From Pseudomonas sp. LFM046 (lineage in GTDB: Bacteria; Pseudomonadota; Gammaproteobacteria; Pseudomonadales; Pseudomonadaceae): DNA of 64,000 nt. Below, in pieces: positions 33,537-43,096 of the stretch. The notes below the pieces were generated by a model. It was not told the origin of the DNA. It saw only the letters and a program-made list of their open reading frames with translations, and made no database searches. The translations under genes were made by a program, and so were the position numbers. Location: positions 3,336,648-3,400,647 of the forward strand of contig NZ_JYKO02000001.1 in NCBI RefSeq assembly GCF_000949385.2, given 5' to 3'. Within the stretch, counting starts at the first letter, position 1. Each line of letters begins with the position of its first letter.

Positions 33537-36008
33537 TCAGGCGGCGGCAGCGGATACCGCCGCGCGGGCTTCGACTTCCGGCTTGCGCAGCAGGAAGTAG
33601 GACAGCGCAGGAATCAGGACCAGTGCGCCCACCATGTTCCAGACGAACATGAAGGTCAGCAGGATGCCCATGTCGGCCTGGAACTTGATCGGCGACCAGG
33701 CCCAGGTGATCACGCCCGCTGCCAGGGTGATGCCCACCAGGCCCACCACGCGGCCGGTAAAGGCCACCGCCTTCTTGTAGGCCGCCGACAGCGACAGGCC
33801 CTCGCGCTGGTACTGCAGCTGCACGCTGAGCAGGTACAGCGCATAGTCGACGCCGATGCCCACGCCCAGGGCGATCACCGGCAGCGTCGCAACCTTCACA
33901 CCGATGCCCATGGCCACCATCAGGGCCTCGCAGAGGATCGAAGTGAGCACCAGCGGCAGCAGCGCCACCACAGTCGCCCGCCAGCTGCGGAAGGTGATCA
34001 GGCAGAACACCGTCACCGCCAGGTAGACGTAGAGCAGCATGGTGCGGTTGGCCTCGTGGACCACCCGGTTGGTCACCGCTTCGATACCCGCGCTACCTGC
34101 GGCCAGCAGGAACTGGCGATCGTCGGTGCTGTTGGCGGCGGCGAACTTCTCGGCGATCCCCACCACGTCGTCCAGGGTCTGGGCCTTGTGGTCCTTGAGG
34201 AAAGCGATTACCGGCATCAGCGAGCAGTCGGTGTTGAACAGCTCGGGGGTGTTCACCGAGGCCTGTTGGGCCGCGTAGTTGAGCACGTCCTGGTTGCGCT
34301 GCAGGCTGAGGAACTTCGGGTTGCCCTCGTAGGTGCCGGCGGTGATCTGCCGTACCGCGTTGGCCAGGGACGCCGTGGCCTGCACGTTCGGGTGCTGCTG
34401 CAGGGCCCAGCTCAGGCGGTCGGCCTGGATCAGGGTCTGGTAGTTCAGGCAACCCTCGGCCGGGGTCTTCACCATCACCGCGAACAGGTCGCTGGACAGC
34501 GCGTAGTGGCTGGTGATGTAGGCGTTGTCGCGGTTGTAGCGGGACTCCGGACGCAGCTCGGGAGCACCGGCGTCGAGGTCGCCGATCTGCAGGTTCAGGC
34601 TGACCAGGTAGCCGGCCACGCCCATGATCGCGGCCAGGCCGACGGTGGGCAGCGCCCAGCGCTTCTCGGTGAACCGGTCGAGGAAGTCCCAGATGTGGCC
34701 GAAGCCCTTGTGCGCCGCGGCGTTGGTATCGATACGCAGGGCGCGCTCGGCGGCCTTGGTACCCACACCGACGTAGGACAGCGCCACCGGCATCATCAGC
34801 AGGGTGGTGAAGATCAGCACGGCCACCCCGATGCTGGCGGTGATGGCCAGGTCCTGGATCACCGGGATGTCGATCAGCATCAGCACGGCGAAGCCCACGG
34901 CGTCCGCCAGCAGCGCGGTCACGCCGGCCAGGAACAGGCGGCGGAAGGTGTAGCGCGCCGCCACCAGCTTGTGGGTGCCACGACCGATGTCCTGCATGAT
35001 GCCGTTCATCTTCTGGGCGGCGTGGGACACGCCGATGGCGAAGATCAGGAACGGCACCAGGATCGAGTACGGGTCCAGCGAGTAGCCGAGCCAGGCCACG
35101 GTCCCCAGCTGCCAGACCACCGCCATCAGCGAGCAGAAGATCACCAGCAGGCTGCTGCGCAGGCAACGGGTGTAGACCAGGATGATGAAGAAGGCGGTCA
35201 CCACGGCCATGGCGAAGAACACCATGACCCGCAGCAGGCCATCGATCAGGTCACCCACCAGCTTGGCGAAGCCGATCACGCGGATCTTGATGGCGCCCTG
35301 CCCTTCCTCGCCCGAGGCCTGGGCCTTGCGGTCGCCGGCGTACTCGAAGCGCAGGCGCAGCTTCTCTTCCAGCTGGCGGGAGAACTGGTGGTAGTCCACG
35401 CCCTGGCTACCGGCCGTGGCCTGGTCCAGGAGCGGTACCACCAGCATGGTGGATTTGAAGTCGTTGGCCACCAGGCTGCCGACGATGCCGGCACGGGCGA
35501 TGTTCTGCCGCAGCTGCTCGATGCTCGCCTTGGAGCCGTCGTAGCCATCGGGCATGACCGGGCCCCCCTGGAAGCCTTCCTCGGTCACTTCGGTCCAGCG
35601 CACGCCGGGCGCCCAGAGGGACTTCATCCAGGCACGGTCCACACCGGGGGTGAGGAACAGCTCGTCGTTGACCTGCTTGAGGGCGTCGAGGTAGGCCGGG
35701 TCGAAGATATCGCCCTGGGTGTTTTCCACCACGACCCGCACGGTGTTACCCAGGCCGCGCAGGCCCTTGCGGTTTTCCAGGAAGTTCTGGATGTAGGGGT
35801 GTCCCTGCGGAATCATCTTCTCGAAGCTGGGACGCAGCTCCAGGCGCGTGAAGGCCATGTAGCCCAGCAGCACCGTGACTAGCAGGATGCAGGCGATGAA
35901 GGGCAGGCGATTGTTGAACACCATGCGTTCAAGCAGGTTGCCGCTCTTCACGTCGAACTCTTTGAGATCCCGGATGACCGGCATCACGTCTTGTTTCATG
36001 CCACCCAT
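33537..36008 (-). CDS. RND-superfamily (MMPL-type) transporter
   Basis: 823 residues, twelve membrane helices in two halves, each with a large periplasmic loop after the first helix. It has the HpnN/MMPL layout rather than the 1,040-residue AcrB layout. Landmarks include FIFAIGVSHAAQKMNGIM and LGVGIGVDYALYL, the paired helices that carry proton-relay residues. No fusion protein is attached. It is the last gene of a leftward set with YCF48-like, DUF1329 and DUF1302 genes, a recurring grouping in Pseudomonas thought to move hydrophobic compounds across the envelope. Confidence 0.85.
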   Translation of the reverse strand: MGGMKQDVMPVIRDLKEFDVKSGNLLERMVFNNRLPFIACILLVTVLLGYMAFTRLELRPSFEKMIPQGHPYIQNFLENRKGLRGLGNTVRVVVENTQGDIFDPAYLDALKQVNDELFLTPGVDRAWMKSLWAPGVRWTEVTEEGFQGGPVMPDGYDGSKASIEQLRQNIARAGIVGSLVANDFKSTMLVVPLLDQATAGSQGVDYHQFSRQLEEKLRLRFEYAGDRKAQASGEEGQGAIKIRVIGFAKLVGDLIDGLLRVMVFFAMAVVTAFFIILVYTRCLRSSLLVIFCSLMAVVWQLGTVAWLGYSLDPYSILVPFLIFAIGVSHAAQKMNGIMQDIGRGTHKLVAARYTFRRLFLAGVTALLADAVGFAVLMLIDIPVIQDLAITASIGVAVLIFTTLLMMPVALSYVGVGTKAAERALRIDTNAAAHKGFGHIWDFLDRFTEKRWALPTVGLAAIMGVAGYLVSLNLQIGDLDAGAPELRPESRYNRDNAYITSHYALSSDLFAVMVKTPAEGCLNYQTLIQADRLSWALQQHPNVQATASLANAVRQITAGTYEGNPKFLSLQRNQDVLNYAAQQASVNTPELFNTDCSLMPVIAFLKDHKAQTLDDVVGIAEKFAAANSTDDRQFLLAAGSAGIEAVTNRVVHEANRTMLLYVYLAVTVFCLITFRSWRATVVALLPLVLTSILCEALMVAMGIGVKVATLPVIALGVGIGVDYALYLLSVQLQYQREGLSLSAAYKKAVAFTGRVVGLVGITLAAGVITWAWSPIKFQADMGILLTFMFVWNMVGALVLIPALSYFLLRKPEVEARAAVSAAAA

Positions 36009-36026
36009 GATGGGTCTGCCTCTCTC

Positions 36027-37079
36027 TTATTCTTGTTTGGCGCTGGCCAGGGGACGCTGGCTGACGCCGCGAGCACCGACCAGCAACAAACCGGCCTCAG
36101 GGGAGACCAGCGCACCGTAGACGGGAACCGGCGGACCGATGTCCACGGCCGTGAAGCTGGCTCCGTTGTCACCGCTGACCAGCGCCTGGCCGGTCTGGCT
36201 GAACAGGTAAAGGTGCGCCGATGCGTCACGGGTGGAAGCGGTGATGCTGGCGTTGAGTCCGGTGTTGACCGGGGTCCAGCTGAGGCCGCCATCGGTGCTG
36301 CGGAAGGCATGGCCGCGCAGGCCGTGGGCCAGGGCCAGGCCAGGCTGGACGCTGATACCGAAGTAGCTGCCCTCGTAGGGCGACGTCAGGGCCTGGAAGC
36401 GCTCGCCGCTGTCATCGAGACGCAGCAACAGGCCCTGCTCCCCGGCGATGAACAGGTGCTGCCCGTCACCGGCAATGGCGTTGAGGTGATAGGAGGACGG
36501 ATTGTCAGTGCGATCCATCCACGGCTCCCAGCTCCGGCCGCCGTCGCGGGTACGGAAGATCAGGTTGAAGGCGCCCACGACGAAGCCGTTGCTTTCATCG
36601 TCGAACCAGACATCGAGGAAGGGCTTGTCCGCCCCTTCGGCCTCGATGCGCTTGCCTTCGTCGAGCCATTGCCCGGCATCGGGCCGGGCACTGTAGTAAT
36701 CCTGCATCAGGCGGCCCAGTTGGCGGCCGTCGAGCTGCTTCACCCAGGTGGCGCCGCCGTCACTGCTGTGCAGCACCACGCCGTCATGGCCCACCGCCCA
36801 GCCCTGGGCCGGGGTGGGGAATTGCACGGCGGTGAGATCGGAACTGACCGGCACGCTGGCCTGGGCCCAGCTCTTGCCGTTGTCATCGGAATAAAGAATG
36901 TGGCCGCGCTGCCCCACGGCAACCAGCCGCGGACCTGCCTGGGCCACATCGAGCAGCGGGCTGCGCACAGCCAGCTCGCTGTGCTGGGCCGGGAGGTCAA
37001 GCACATCCACCATGGGTTCGGCGTTGGCATTACCGACCATCAGAGCCAGGCCCACGGCGACGAATTTGAAGGAAAACAT
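36027..37079 (-). CDS. Exported YCF48/BNR-repeat protein
   Basis: 350 residues. Signal peptide MFSFKFVAVGLALMVGNANA; then a beta-propeller with repeated SxDxGxxW units (YSDDNGKSW, SSDGGATW, TRDGGRSW, STDGGLSW, SGDNGASF). The family takes its name from a photosystem assembly factor, but in this setting it is a periplasmic accessory of the RND/DUF1329/DUF1302 set. ATG at 37079 is chosen for the signal peptide; the frame to 37136 would destroy it. Confidence 0.85.
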   Translation of the reverse strand: MFSFKFVAVGLALMVGNANAEPMVDVLDLPAQHSELAVRSPLLDVAQAGPRLVAVGQRGHILYSDDNGKSWAQASVPVSSDLTAVQFPTPAQGWAVGHDGVVLHSSDGGATWVKQLDGRQLGRLMQDYYSARPDAGQWLDEGKRIEAEGADKPFLDVWFDDESNGFVVGAFNLIFRTRDGGRSWEPWMDRTDNPSSYHLNAIAGDGQHLFIAGEQGLLLRLDDSGERFQALTSPYEGSYFGISVQPGLALAHGLRGHAFRSTDGGLSWTPVNTGLNASITASTRDASAHLYLFSQTGQALVSGDNGASFTAVDIGPPVPVYGALVSPEAGLLLVGARGVSQRPLASAKQE

Positions 37080-37142
37080 GGGACGTCCTCGAAAAAAAGG
37101 GGGGTTGCCGCCCCCATGCCCAGGGGCGGCAACCAACCTGGC

Positions 37143-38501
37143 TTAGCGAATGCCGGCGCCAGCCAGGGACTCGGCTGCCCACTGAGCCTTGGTCAGCGGG
37201 TCGATGTAACGGATGCCGCCGTACGGGCCAACGATGCCGTTGATGTTGTAGGAGTTGCCCACCAGGTCGTAGATCACGAACGGGGTGGTGTCCGGTACTT
37301 CCTTGTCGTAGCTCTGGCTGAGGAAGGCGAAGGAGCCACGGTAGATCTGGCCGCGGGCGTCGTACTGGTCAGACGCCAGGGCGACCCAGCTGTCCTCGTC
37401 CAGGTAGAAGCGACGCTTGGCGTAGATATGGCGGGCGCCGGCCTTCAGGGTGCCTTCCACGACCCAGACGCGGTGCTTTTCCCAGCGCACGTGGTCAGGC
37501 GCCAGGTGGTTGGGGGTGGTCAGGGTCTTCGGGTCCTGGGCGTAGGTCAGCTCGTAGGTGTTGTAGGGCACGATCATTTCCTGCTTGCCCACCAGCTTCC
37601 AGTCGTAGCGGTCCAGCGCGCCGTTGAAGACGAACACGTCATCGTAGGTGCCGGCACCGGCGGTACCCGGGTTCGGGGTGTCGTAGGCCAGGCTCGGCGC
37701 CAGCTTCACGCGGCGCTGACCGGGCAGGTACTGCCAGGCGCGGCGCGGCTGCTCGACGGCATTGGCGGCGTCCTTGAGCATGATCGCCTCGCCGGCGCGG
37801 CGGGCCGGACCCGAGTAGTACAGCTTCATCTGGTAATACACGTCGGTATTGGCGATGGGCTTGTTCAGGTCTTCATAGATCGGGTAGTTGATGAACGCCT
37901 GGCCGGTGGTGGCGAGGGTCGCGGTGCCGGCGGCGTCAACGTTCCAGGAGTCGTACTTGGAGTTGATGGTCACACCCTGGTAGCGCAGCAGGTGGTTCCA
38001 CATGGCCTCGGCGCCCGACTGCGGAATCGGGAACGGAACACCCGGCAGTACGTTTTCGATGGCCAGGCCGCCATTGGCGGACTTGGCGCCGGTGGCGTTC
38101 TTCACCGCATTGTCCAGCACCGGTTTGGGCATGGCCACCGTGCGGTGGGTCGGAAACACGTCGACGCGGAAGCCCGGATAACGCTTGGCCAGTTCCACCG
38201 TGGTAGCGGTGAGCTGGTCCTTGTACTGGTCGACGTTCTTGCCATCGATCACCAGCACCGGCTTCTCGCTGGCGAAGGGGTCCGGACGCATGCTGTCGCC
38301 GGACTTGAAGCCGGCCGGAGCGGTGGTCAGGCCACCTTCGTAGGCGGGAATGGAACCATCGGCGTTGGCTGCTTTCTCTGCGCCCACCAGGGTCAGGCTG
38401 GCGCCCAGCTTGGCAGCTTCGTCGGGAGAAACGGCTGCGAATGCGCTACCAGCGAAGGCCACCGCGAGGGAAGCCGCCATCAGAGTTTTCACGAATTTCA
38501 T
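37143..38501 (-). CDS. DUF1329 exported protein (LolA-like fold expected)
   Basis: 452 residues with signal peptide MKFVKTLMAASLAVAFAGSAFA. The body has the usual DUF1329 marks (NADGSIPAYEGGL, PFPIPQSGAEAMWNHLLRYQG, QPRRAWQYLPGQRRVKLAPSLAYDTPN, ARHIYAKRRFYLDEDSW). The fold resembles lipoprotein and lipid carriers of the periplasm. It is co-encoded with a DUF1302 barrel, so it could shuttle a hydrophobic ligand between the RND pump and the outer membrane. This role is inference. Confidence 0.88.
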   Translation of the reverse strand: MKFVKTLMAASLAVAFAGSAFAAVSPDEAAKLGASLTLVGAEKAANADGSIPAYEGGLTTAPAGFKSGDSMRPDPFASEKPVLVIDGKNVDQYKDQLTATTVELAKRYPGFRVDVFPTHRTVAMPKPVLDNAVKNATGAKSANGGLAIENVLPGVPFPIPQSGAEAMWNHLLRYQGVTINSKYDSWNVDAAGTATLATTGQAFINYPIYEDLNKPIANTDVYYQMKLYYSGPARRAGEAIMLKDAANAVEQPRRAWQYLPGQRRVKLAPSLAYDTPNPGTAGAGTYDDVFVFNGALDRYDWKLVGKQEMIVPYNTYELTYAQDPKTLTTPNHLAPDHVRWEKHRVWVVEGTLKAGARHIYAKRRFYLDEDSWVALASDQYDARGQIYRGSFAFLSQSYDKEVPDTTPFVIYDLVGNSYNINGIVGPYGGIRYIDPLTKAQWAAESLAGAGIR

Positions 38502-38539
38502 CTCGTAGGTCTCCTGCTCGTTTACGAGCGATGCGGATA

Positions 38540-40483
38540 TCAGAAGGTGGTCTTGAAAGTCAGGTAAACCGCGCCACGGTCTTCCGTGGTAGCCCCGCCG
38601 CCGGAGAAGGAGGAATAACCCCCGGCGAAGCAGGTGTAGCGCTGCGTGGCATCCAATGCGTTAGGAGTGGCGCCGTCGTTGGCACCGTCTTCGCACTTCT
38701 TGGTTTCGCCGAAGGAATCGACGTATTTCAGGTCGACGAAGTACTGGTTGTAGATGGCCGCGCCTACACCTACCGAGTAGGTGCCGGTGTCTTCTGCGCC
38801 GCCGCCCTGGACCGGGGATACACCGTCCAGACCCACGTTGACGGACATCGGCGTACTCAGGTCCACACCCGGGAATACCTGGTACCAGGTCGGGGTGAAG
38901 TTGACCGCGAGACCCCAGTTGTCGCGGGTCGGCTTGTCGATGCCGTGGTAGGTGTCCTTGCCCTTGTAAAGCGCTTCGTTCTTGCTATCGAGCTCCAGCA
39001 AGTTGCTGTAGTACAGCTCGGCCAGCAGCGAGGCGGAGTCGAACACCGGCGTATCGCCGATGGTCATCAGGCCGTTCAGGGTCCAGTGCAGGGTGTCACC
39101 GGTGGCGCTCAGGCTGTCGCCGTCGCTAGGCACGTCAGTGATAACACCCGTGCTCGGATCGCGGGGGGAAAACACTGCTGCCGGCAGGCCCAAGCCGCCT
39201 GCAAGGCCAGCCCGACCCGGGGCACTGAGGATGGCCGGGATGCTCGCCAGAGGCATGTTGTGGCGAACGTTCAGGTCACTGGCCACGCTGATGCCGGCGA
39301 CTTCCTTGGACAGGCTCAGGCCGAAGATGTCGATGTCATCGGCATATGCGAACTTGTAGTCCGTGGTGGCGATGGACCTGCGCAGGTTGGGAATCGCGCC
39401 AGCCGGCAGCGGTGTGGTACCGCGAATCGTCAGCCCGGTGGCATTCAGTACCGCCTGCGGCAGGATTTCCGAGGTCTTGCGGTAATAGGCGCCGAGGGTG
39501 CCATCCAGCCATTCGGGGGACCACTTGAGCATCACGCCCCAGTCACCACGCTTGTCCGGCTCGAAGTCATGACCACGACGCACCGTGGTGAGGGTGCCGC
39601 TCGGCCCCGCCAGGCCCGGACCACCGGTGTGGCCGAGAAGGAAAGACTGGGCGCCGAAGCCCACCAGGTCGGAGCTTCCGTAGTAGGTGCCGGCTTCCGG
39701 CAGGCGGGCGGCATCCCAATCCAGGAAGTACTGGGCGGCCACGGTCAGCTCGGGGTTGATGGTGAAGGACGCGGAAAGCTGGTTGCGCGGAACGAACAGC
39801 TCTTTGGCTTCGGTGCCGGGCGCGGCGGCCAGTTTGGCCAGGTCCAGGCCGGACTGGCCGTAGCTGATGCCATGCACCGGGTTGAGGATGGTCTCGCCCC
39901 AGTACACGTTGTGCTGGCCGGCCTTCATGCTGAACATCGACTCGTCGCCCACTTCGGTGCTGTAGAACACGAAGGCGTCGAGGATTTCGCCAGACGGACC
40001 GCTGTAGTAACGCTGGGCGTAGTTGGAGAGGTGCGGACTGCCGAATGCCGGGTTACCCGCTTGCGGCTGGCCGACGATGGTCGAGAACGCCTCGTTGCCG
40101 TTGACGAAGGGGTTCGAATTGGAGCCGGTGTTGTCGTAGGCCTTGTCGTACCAGCTGGCGGCACTGACGCGGAAACCCTTGTTGCCGCCGTGGATCACGT
40201 CCAGTTCGGTCAGCAGGTCCACACGGTTGGTGATGTTGGTGCCGGCATGACGGAAGTTGAAATCACCGTCGTTGTTGTTCGGCGTGCGCAGCATCCGCTT
40301 GTCCGCGCTCTCGGTCCGCACACCGTAGTTGTACTTGACGGTGTTGTCGAAACGAATCGACCAGTCCGGGTTGCCGGTATCGACTTCGAAGGCCTGCACG
40401 TACGGCGCACCCACGGCGGCGGCGATTGCCGAGGCGAGGACGCACCTGCGCACATTCAGGTGATGATTGTTTTTGTTGTTCAT
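38540..40483 (-). CDS. DUF1302 outer-membrane protein
   Basis: 647 residues with signal peptide ending VQA at about residue 31. The rest alternates short beta strands and polar loops (WSIRFDNTVKYNYGVR near the start; GAVYLTFKTTF at the end with a terminal Phe, as in outer-membrane barrels). It is always found with DUF1329 and is probably the surface part of the transport module. It is 134 bases downstream of the serine hydrolase gene on the same strand. Confidence 0.88.
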   Translation of the reverse strand: MNNKNNHHLNVRRCVLASAIAAAVGAPYVQAFEVDTGNPDWSIRFDNTVKYNYGVRTESADKRMLRTPNNNDGDFNFRHAGTNITNRVDLLTELDVIHGGNKGFRVSAASWYDKAYDNTGSNSNPFVNGNEAFSTIVGQPQAGNPAFGSPHLSNYAQRYYSGPSGEILDAFVFYSTEVGDESMFSMKAGQHNVYWGETILNPVHGISYGQSGLDLAKLAAAPGTEAKELFVPRNQLSASFTINPELTVAAQYFLDWDAARLPEAGTYYGSSDLVGFGAQSFLLGHTGGPGLAGPSGTLTTVRRGHDFEPDKRGDWGVMLKWSPEWLDGTLGAYYRKTSEILPQAVLNATGLTIRGTTPLPAGAIPNLRRSIATTDYKFAYADDIDIFGLSLSKEVAGISVASDLNVRHNMPLASIPAILSAPGRAGLAGGLGLPAAVFSPRDPSTGVITDVPSDGDSLSATGDTLHWTLNGLMTIGDTPVFDSASLLAELYYSNLLELDSKNEALYKGKDTYHGIDKPTRDNWGLAVNFTPTWYQVFPGVDLSTPMSVNVGLDGVSPVQGGGAEDTGTYSVGVGAAIYNQYFVDLKYVDSFGETKKCEDGANDGATPNALDATQRYTCFAGGYSSFSGGGATTEDRGAVYLTFKTTF

Positions 40484-40617
40484 GCGTTGGCTCCGCTTAT
40501 TGTTGTATTGACTACTGCAACCCTGTCACGCGCTCCTTGCTGCACCGGCACCGGACTGTTGCTTCGCCCAGCGCCTCGCAGGCCGGTCTCCCCAGCCTAG
40601 ATGGATATCGATAGTGG

Positions 40618-41181
40618 TTAGCGATCCAGCACCTGGATCAGCTCATGGGCGTAAGGCCATTCGCCGTATCCCGCAGCGGGATTCAGGTGACCCACACTGC
40701 CCAGCTCGACCAGCCTGCCTTCCCACGCCTCGGCCATGCGGCGGACGGCGTCCAGGCTGGCCAGGTGGTCGTTGTCGCTGGCACACACCAGGCTGGGGAA
40801 CGGCAGCGGCTTGTTCGGCAGCGGGGTCCAGCCATTGGCCCGCAGGGATTCGGGGGTCGGGTAGTTGGCCGGCCAGGTGGCGTCGAGGTCCGGCGGAGTG
40901 ACCAGCAGCGCGCCACGAATCTGTGCGCTGTAACGGGCGGCCCAATGCACCACCATCAGTACGCCGGCGCTGTGGGCGACGAGGATCACCGGACCTTCGA
41001 TCTGCTCCAGTTCGCGCTGGATGGCCTCGACCCGTGCGGGGAGGCTCAGCTTGTCGTGCTCCAGCGGCGGCACGGTGCGGACCTTGGGCAGTTGCGCTGC
41101 CAGCAGCGTCTGCCAATGGTCGGGCACGTGGTCGCGCAGGCCCGGAACAATGAGGATGGTTGCGTTGTTGTTGTCAGTCAC
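40618..41181 (-). CDS. RBBP9/YdeN-type serine hydrolase
   Basis: 187 residues from GTG at 41181, which has AAAGGG seven bases upstream; an in-frame ATG at 41214 is an alternative. The short alpha/beta hydrolase has VPGLRDHVPDHWQTLL at the start, the nucleophile elbow VAHSAGVL, Asp in CASDNDHLA and His in GSVGHLNPAAG. It is the first gene of the leftward set that continues into DUF1302, DUF1329, YCF48-like and RND genes, so it may process the transported compound, for example as an esterase. Confidence 0.85.
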   Translation of the reverse strand: MTDNNNATILIVPGLRDHVPDHWQTLLAAQLPKVRTVPPLEHDKLSLPARVEAIQRELEQIEGPVILVAHSAGVLMVVHWAARYSAQIRGALLVTPPDLDATWPANYPTPESLRANGWTPLPNKPLPFPSLVCASDNDHLASLDAVRRMAEAWEGRLVELGSVGHLNPAAGYGEWPYAHELIQVLDR

Positions 41182-41548
41182 ATCATCACCCTTTGCGTTC
41201 GATGGGATCGCCATCGCGGCTTGAGGAATTTCTTGATGCAAACATTAGTGGCGCAGGGGGGGAGGTGCTTTTCATACGGCGTCAGGGTCTTCGCATTTCA
41301 TGACAAGGGTTTTCCGCCCTGCCCTACGGCCTTCCCTGCTCAACGCCACGCCGTCGGCGGCATGCGCTGTTTTTCAGAACTCGGCTTAACTTTCATCTGG
41401 TCAGTGCGCCGGAAAACTACGGATTGTCATCAAAGCCAATGTCTAAGTAGGCTTGGGCTGACAGATTCACTTCTCTTTTGACGACAAGAACAATCGGAAG
41501 CGGGCACTTGAGCCCCAGAACCGGCACAACGGAAGCGTGGCGATCGAT
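41182..41548. promoter_or_regulatory. Divergent promoter region of the hydrolase operon and AraC gene
   Basis: A 367-base gene-free stretch between the leftward hydrolase gene and the rightward AraC gene. It contains the 40-bp element at 41266-41305 that recurs at 49559-49598. No other strong signal was found. Confidence 0.6.
41266..41305 (-). promoter_or_regulatory. Shared 40-bp operator-like element, copy A
   Basis: Identical at 32 of 40 positions to 49559-49598, including a continuous 17-base block CTTCGCATTTCATGACA at 41289-41305. Each copy holds two direct repeats of the form GCNTTTCAT or nearly so, 26 bases apart (41267 and 41293 here), the arrangement expected for an AraC-type activator. 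It lies 85-124 bases upstream of the hydrolase start, beside the gene of an AraC regulator. Confidence 0.65.
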
Positions 41549-42562
41549 ATGACTCCAATGGTTCGCGCAGCGGCTCTCACCAACTACAACGAAGTGGCCC
41601 TGCACCTGGGCCTCAACCCGCAGCAGATGCTTCGTCGCGTGGGGCTCAGCCAGACGTTGATGGACAATCCCGAGCAACGCCTGCCCACCTCGGCAGTCGC
41701 TACCTTGCTGGAGGAATCATCCCGGGCCTGCAACTGCCCCACGTTCGGCCTGCGCATGGCGGAGTCGCGCCAACTCTCGGACTTCGGCGCCATCAGCCTG
41801 TTGCTGTCCCATCAACCGACCCTGCGAGATGCGCTGGAAACCATCGTCCAGTACCGGCATCTGCTCAATGAATCCCTGGCGCTGTTCGTGGATGAAGTGG
41901 GCAAGACCGTGGTGCTGCGGGAAGAGATCATCACCGACCCGCCGGTGGTGGTGCGTCAGGGCATCGAACTGGCGATCGGCGTGCTGTTTCGCATGTGCAG
42001 CGCCCTGCTGGGCTCCGGCTGGCGCCCCCTGAGCGTGAACTTCACCCACGACGCCCCGCCCGAGCTGCAGCTGCATCGGCGGGTGTTTGGTTGCAAGGTG
42101 GAGTTCGGCAGCGAATTCAACGGAATCGTTTGCCAGGCCGCCGACCTGGACAAGGCCAACCCCCTGGCCGACCCGGCCATGGCGCGCCACGCCCGTCGCC
42201 TCGTGGAAACGCTACCCGGCGCCGCCCCGCAATCGACCCTGAACGACGTGCGCCGGGCCATCTACCTGCTGCTGCCCATGGGCCGCGCCACCATCGAGCA
42301 GATCGCCCAGTCCCTCGGGATGAACGTGCGCACCCTGCAGCGCCGCCTGGAGGACAGCCAGGTGACCTTCTCCGACCTGATCAGCGAAGTGCGCCGCGAC
42401 CTGGTGCTGCGCTACATGGAAAACCCGCGCTACTCCCTCAGCCGCATCGCCGACCTGCTCGGCTACTCGGCGCCCAGCTCCTTCACCCGCTGGTTCACCA
42501 CCCAGTTCGGCATGGCCCCCGCCGCCTGGCGGCGGGAGCATCAGATCAAGACCGAGGAATAA
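41549..42562 (+). CDS. AraC-family transcriptional regulator
   Basis: 337 residues from ATG at 41549; GTG at 41537 is an alternative with ribosome site too close. The N-terminal domain is the AraC arabinose-binding-like type (MVRAAALTNYNEVALHLGLNPQQML). The C-terminal DNA-binding part has IEQIAQSLGMNVRTLQRRLEDSQVTFSDLI and LSRIADLLGYSAPSSFTRWFTTQFGMAPAAWRRE. It is divergent from the hydrolase-DUF1302-DUF1329-RND set and next to a repeated operator-like element, which suggests control of that set and of the catabolic operon starting at 49483. Confidence 0.88.
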   Translation: MTPMVRAAALTNYNEVALHLGLNPQQMLRRVGLSQTLMDNPEQRLPTSAVATLLEESSRACNCPTFGLRMAESRQLSDFGAISLLLSHQPTLRDALETIVQYRHLLNESLALFVDEVGKTVVLREEIITDPPVVVRQGIELAIGVLFRMCSALLGSGWRPLSVNFTHDAPPELQLHRRVFGCKVEFGSEFNGIVCQAADLDKANPLADPAMARHARRLVETLPGAAPQSTLNDVRRAIYLLLPMGRATIEQIAQSLGMNVRTLQRRLEDSQVTFSDLISEVRRDLVLRYMENPRYSLSRIADLLGYSAPSSFTRWFTTQFGMAPAAWRREHQIKTEE

Positions 42563-42958
42563 GCCCCCGAGTGGGGTATTGGGTGAGGCACCTGTGCCTT
42601 GTAGGGGCGAATTCATTCGCCAAGGGCAACGCCGTTGCCCCAGCGGCCGCCTTCACAGCGCCGGAGGATGGGTTGAGTCCACGAGCCCCATCGATCTCCG
42701 CCGATGGGTTTCGCTTCGCTCTACCGCATCCTACAAACCGACTCCTCTGCGGGCCCCGCTCGGACTCCCTGGGGCAATCCCGATAGGCCCCCGATTGGGG
42801 TATTTGGTGCGGCACCTGCTCCTTGTAGGGGCGAATTCATTCGCCAAGGGCAACGCCGTTGCCCCAGCGGCCGCCTTCGTAGCGCCGGAGGATGGGTTGA
42901 GCCCGCGAAACCCATCGACCTCCGCTGATGGGTTTCGCTTCGCTCTACCACATCCTTG
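42563..42958. repeat. Tandem duplication of an intergenic repeat module (period 224 bases)
   Basis: Two near-identical copies of a non-coding block follow each other: GTAGGGGCGAATTCATTCGC begins at 42601 and again at 42825. Each copy contains the palindromes GGCGAATTCATTCGCC and GGGCAACGCCGTTGCCC, a GCGCCGGAGGATGGGTTGA segment and a GATGGGTTTCGCTTCGCTCTACC segment in the same order. No credible coding frame is present. The same GTAGGGGCGAAT unit forms the hairpin at 59837-59868. Confidence 0.8.
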
Positions 42959-42997
42959 GACTGCCAAATACCCTTGGGCGAAGCGCACCGGCCCCTC

Positions 42998-43041
42998 AAA
43001 AAAAACCGCGCTGCAAGCCGTCCCACCAGCTTCAGCGCGGT
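42998..43041 (-). terminator. Rho-independent terminator at the end of the leftward catabolic operon
   Basis: Perfect 9-bp arms (ACCGCGCTG at 43005-43013, CAGCGCGGT at 43033-43041) with a 19-base loop. Read leftward the hairpin is followed by eight T (A-run at 42998-43005). It lies about 55 bases after the stop of the YeiH-family gene. Confidence 0.75.
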
Positions 43042-43096
43042 AAAGATGCCCACTTTCGCAGGCGTCGATGACCCCACAACGTGGGGGGAGTACCAC

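Noticed and set aside
33492-35882. Plus-strand open frame of 796 codons across the RND gene
   Set aside because: His/Gln/Gly-rich antisense shadow without domains; the minus-strand frame is a full RND transporter.
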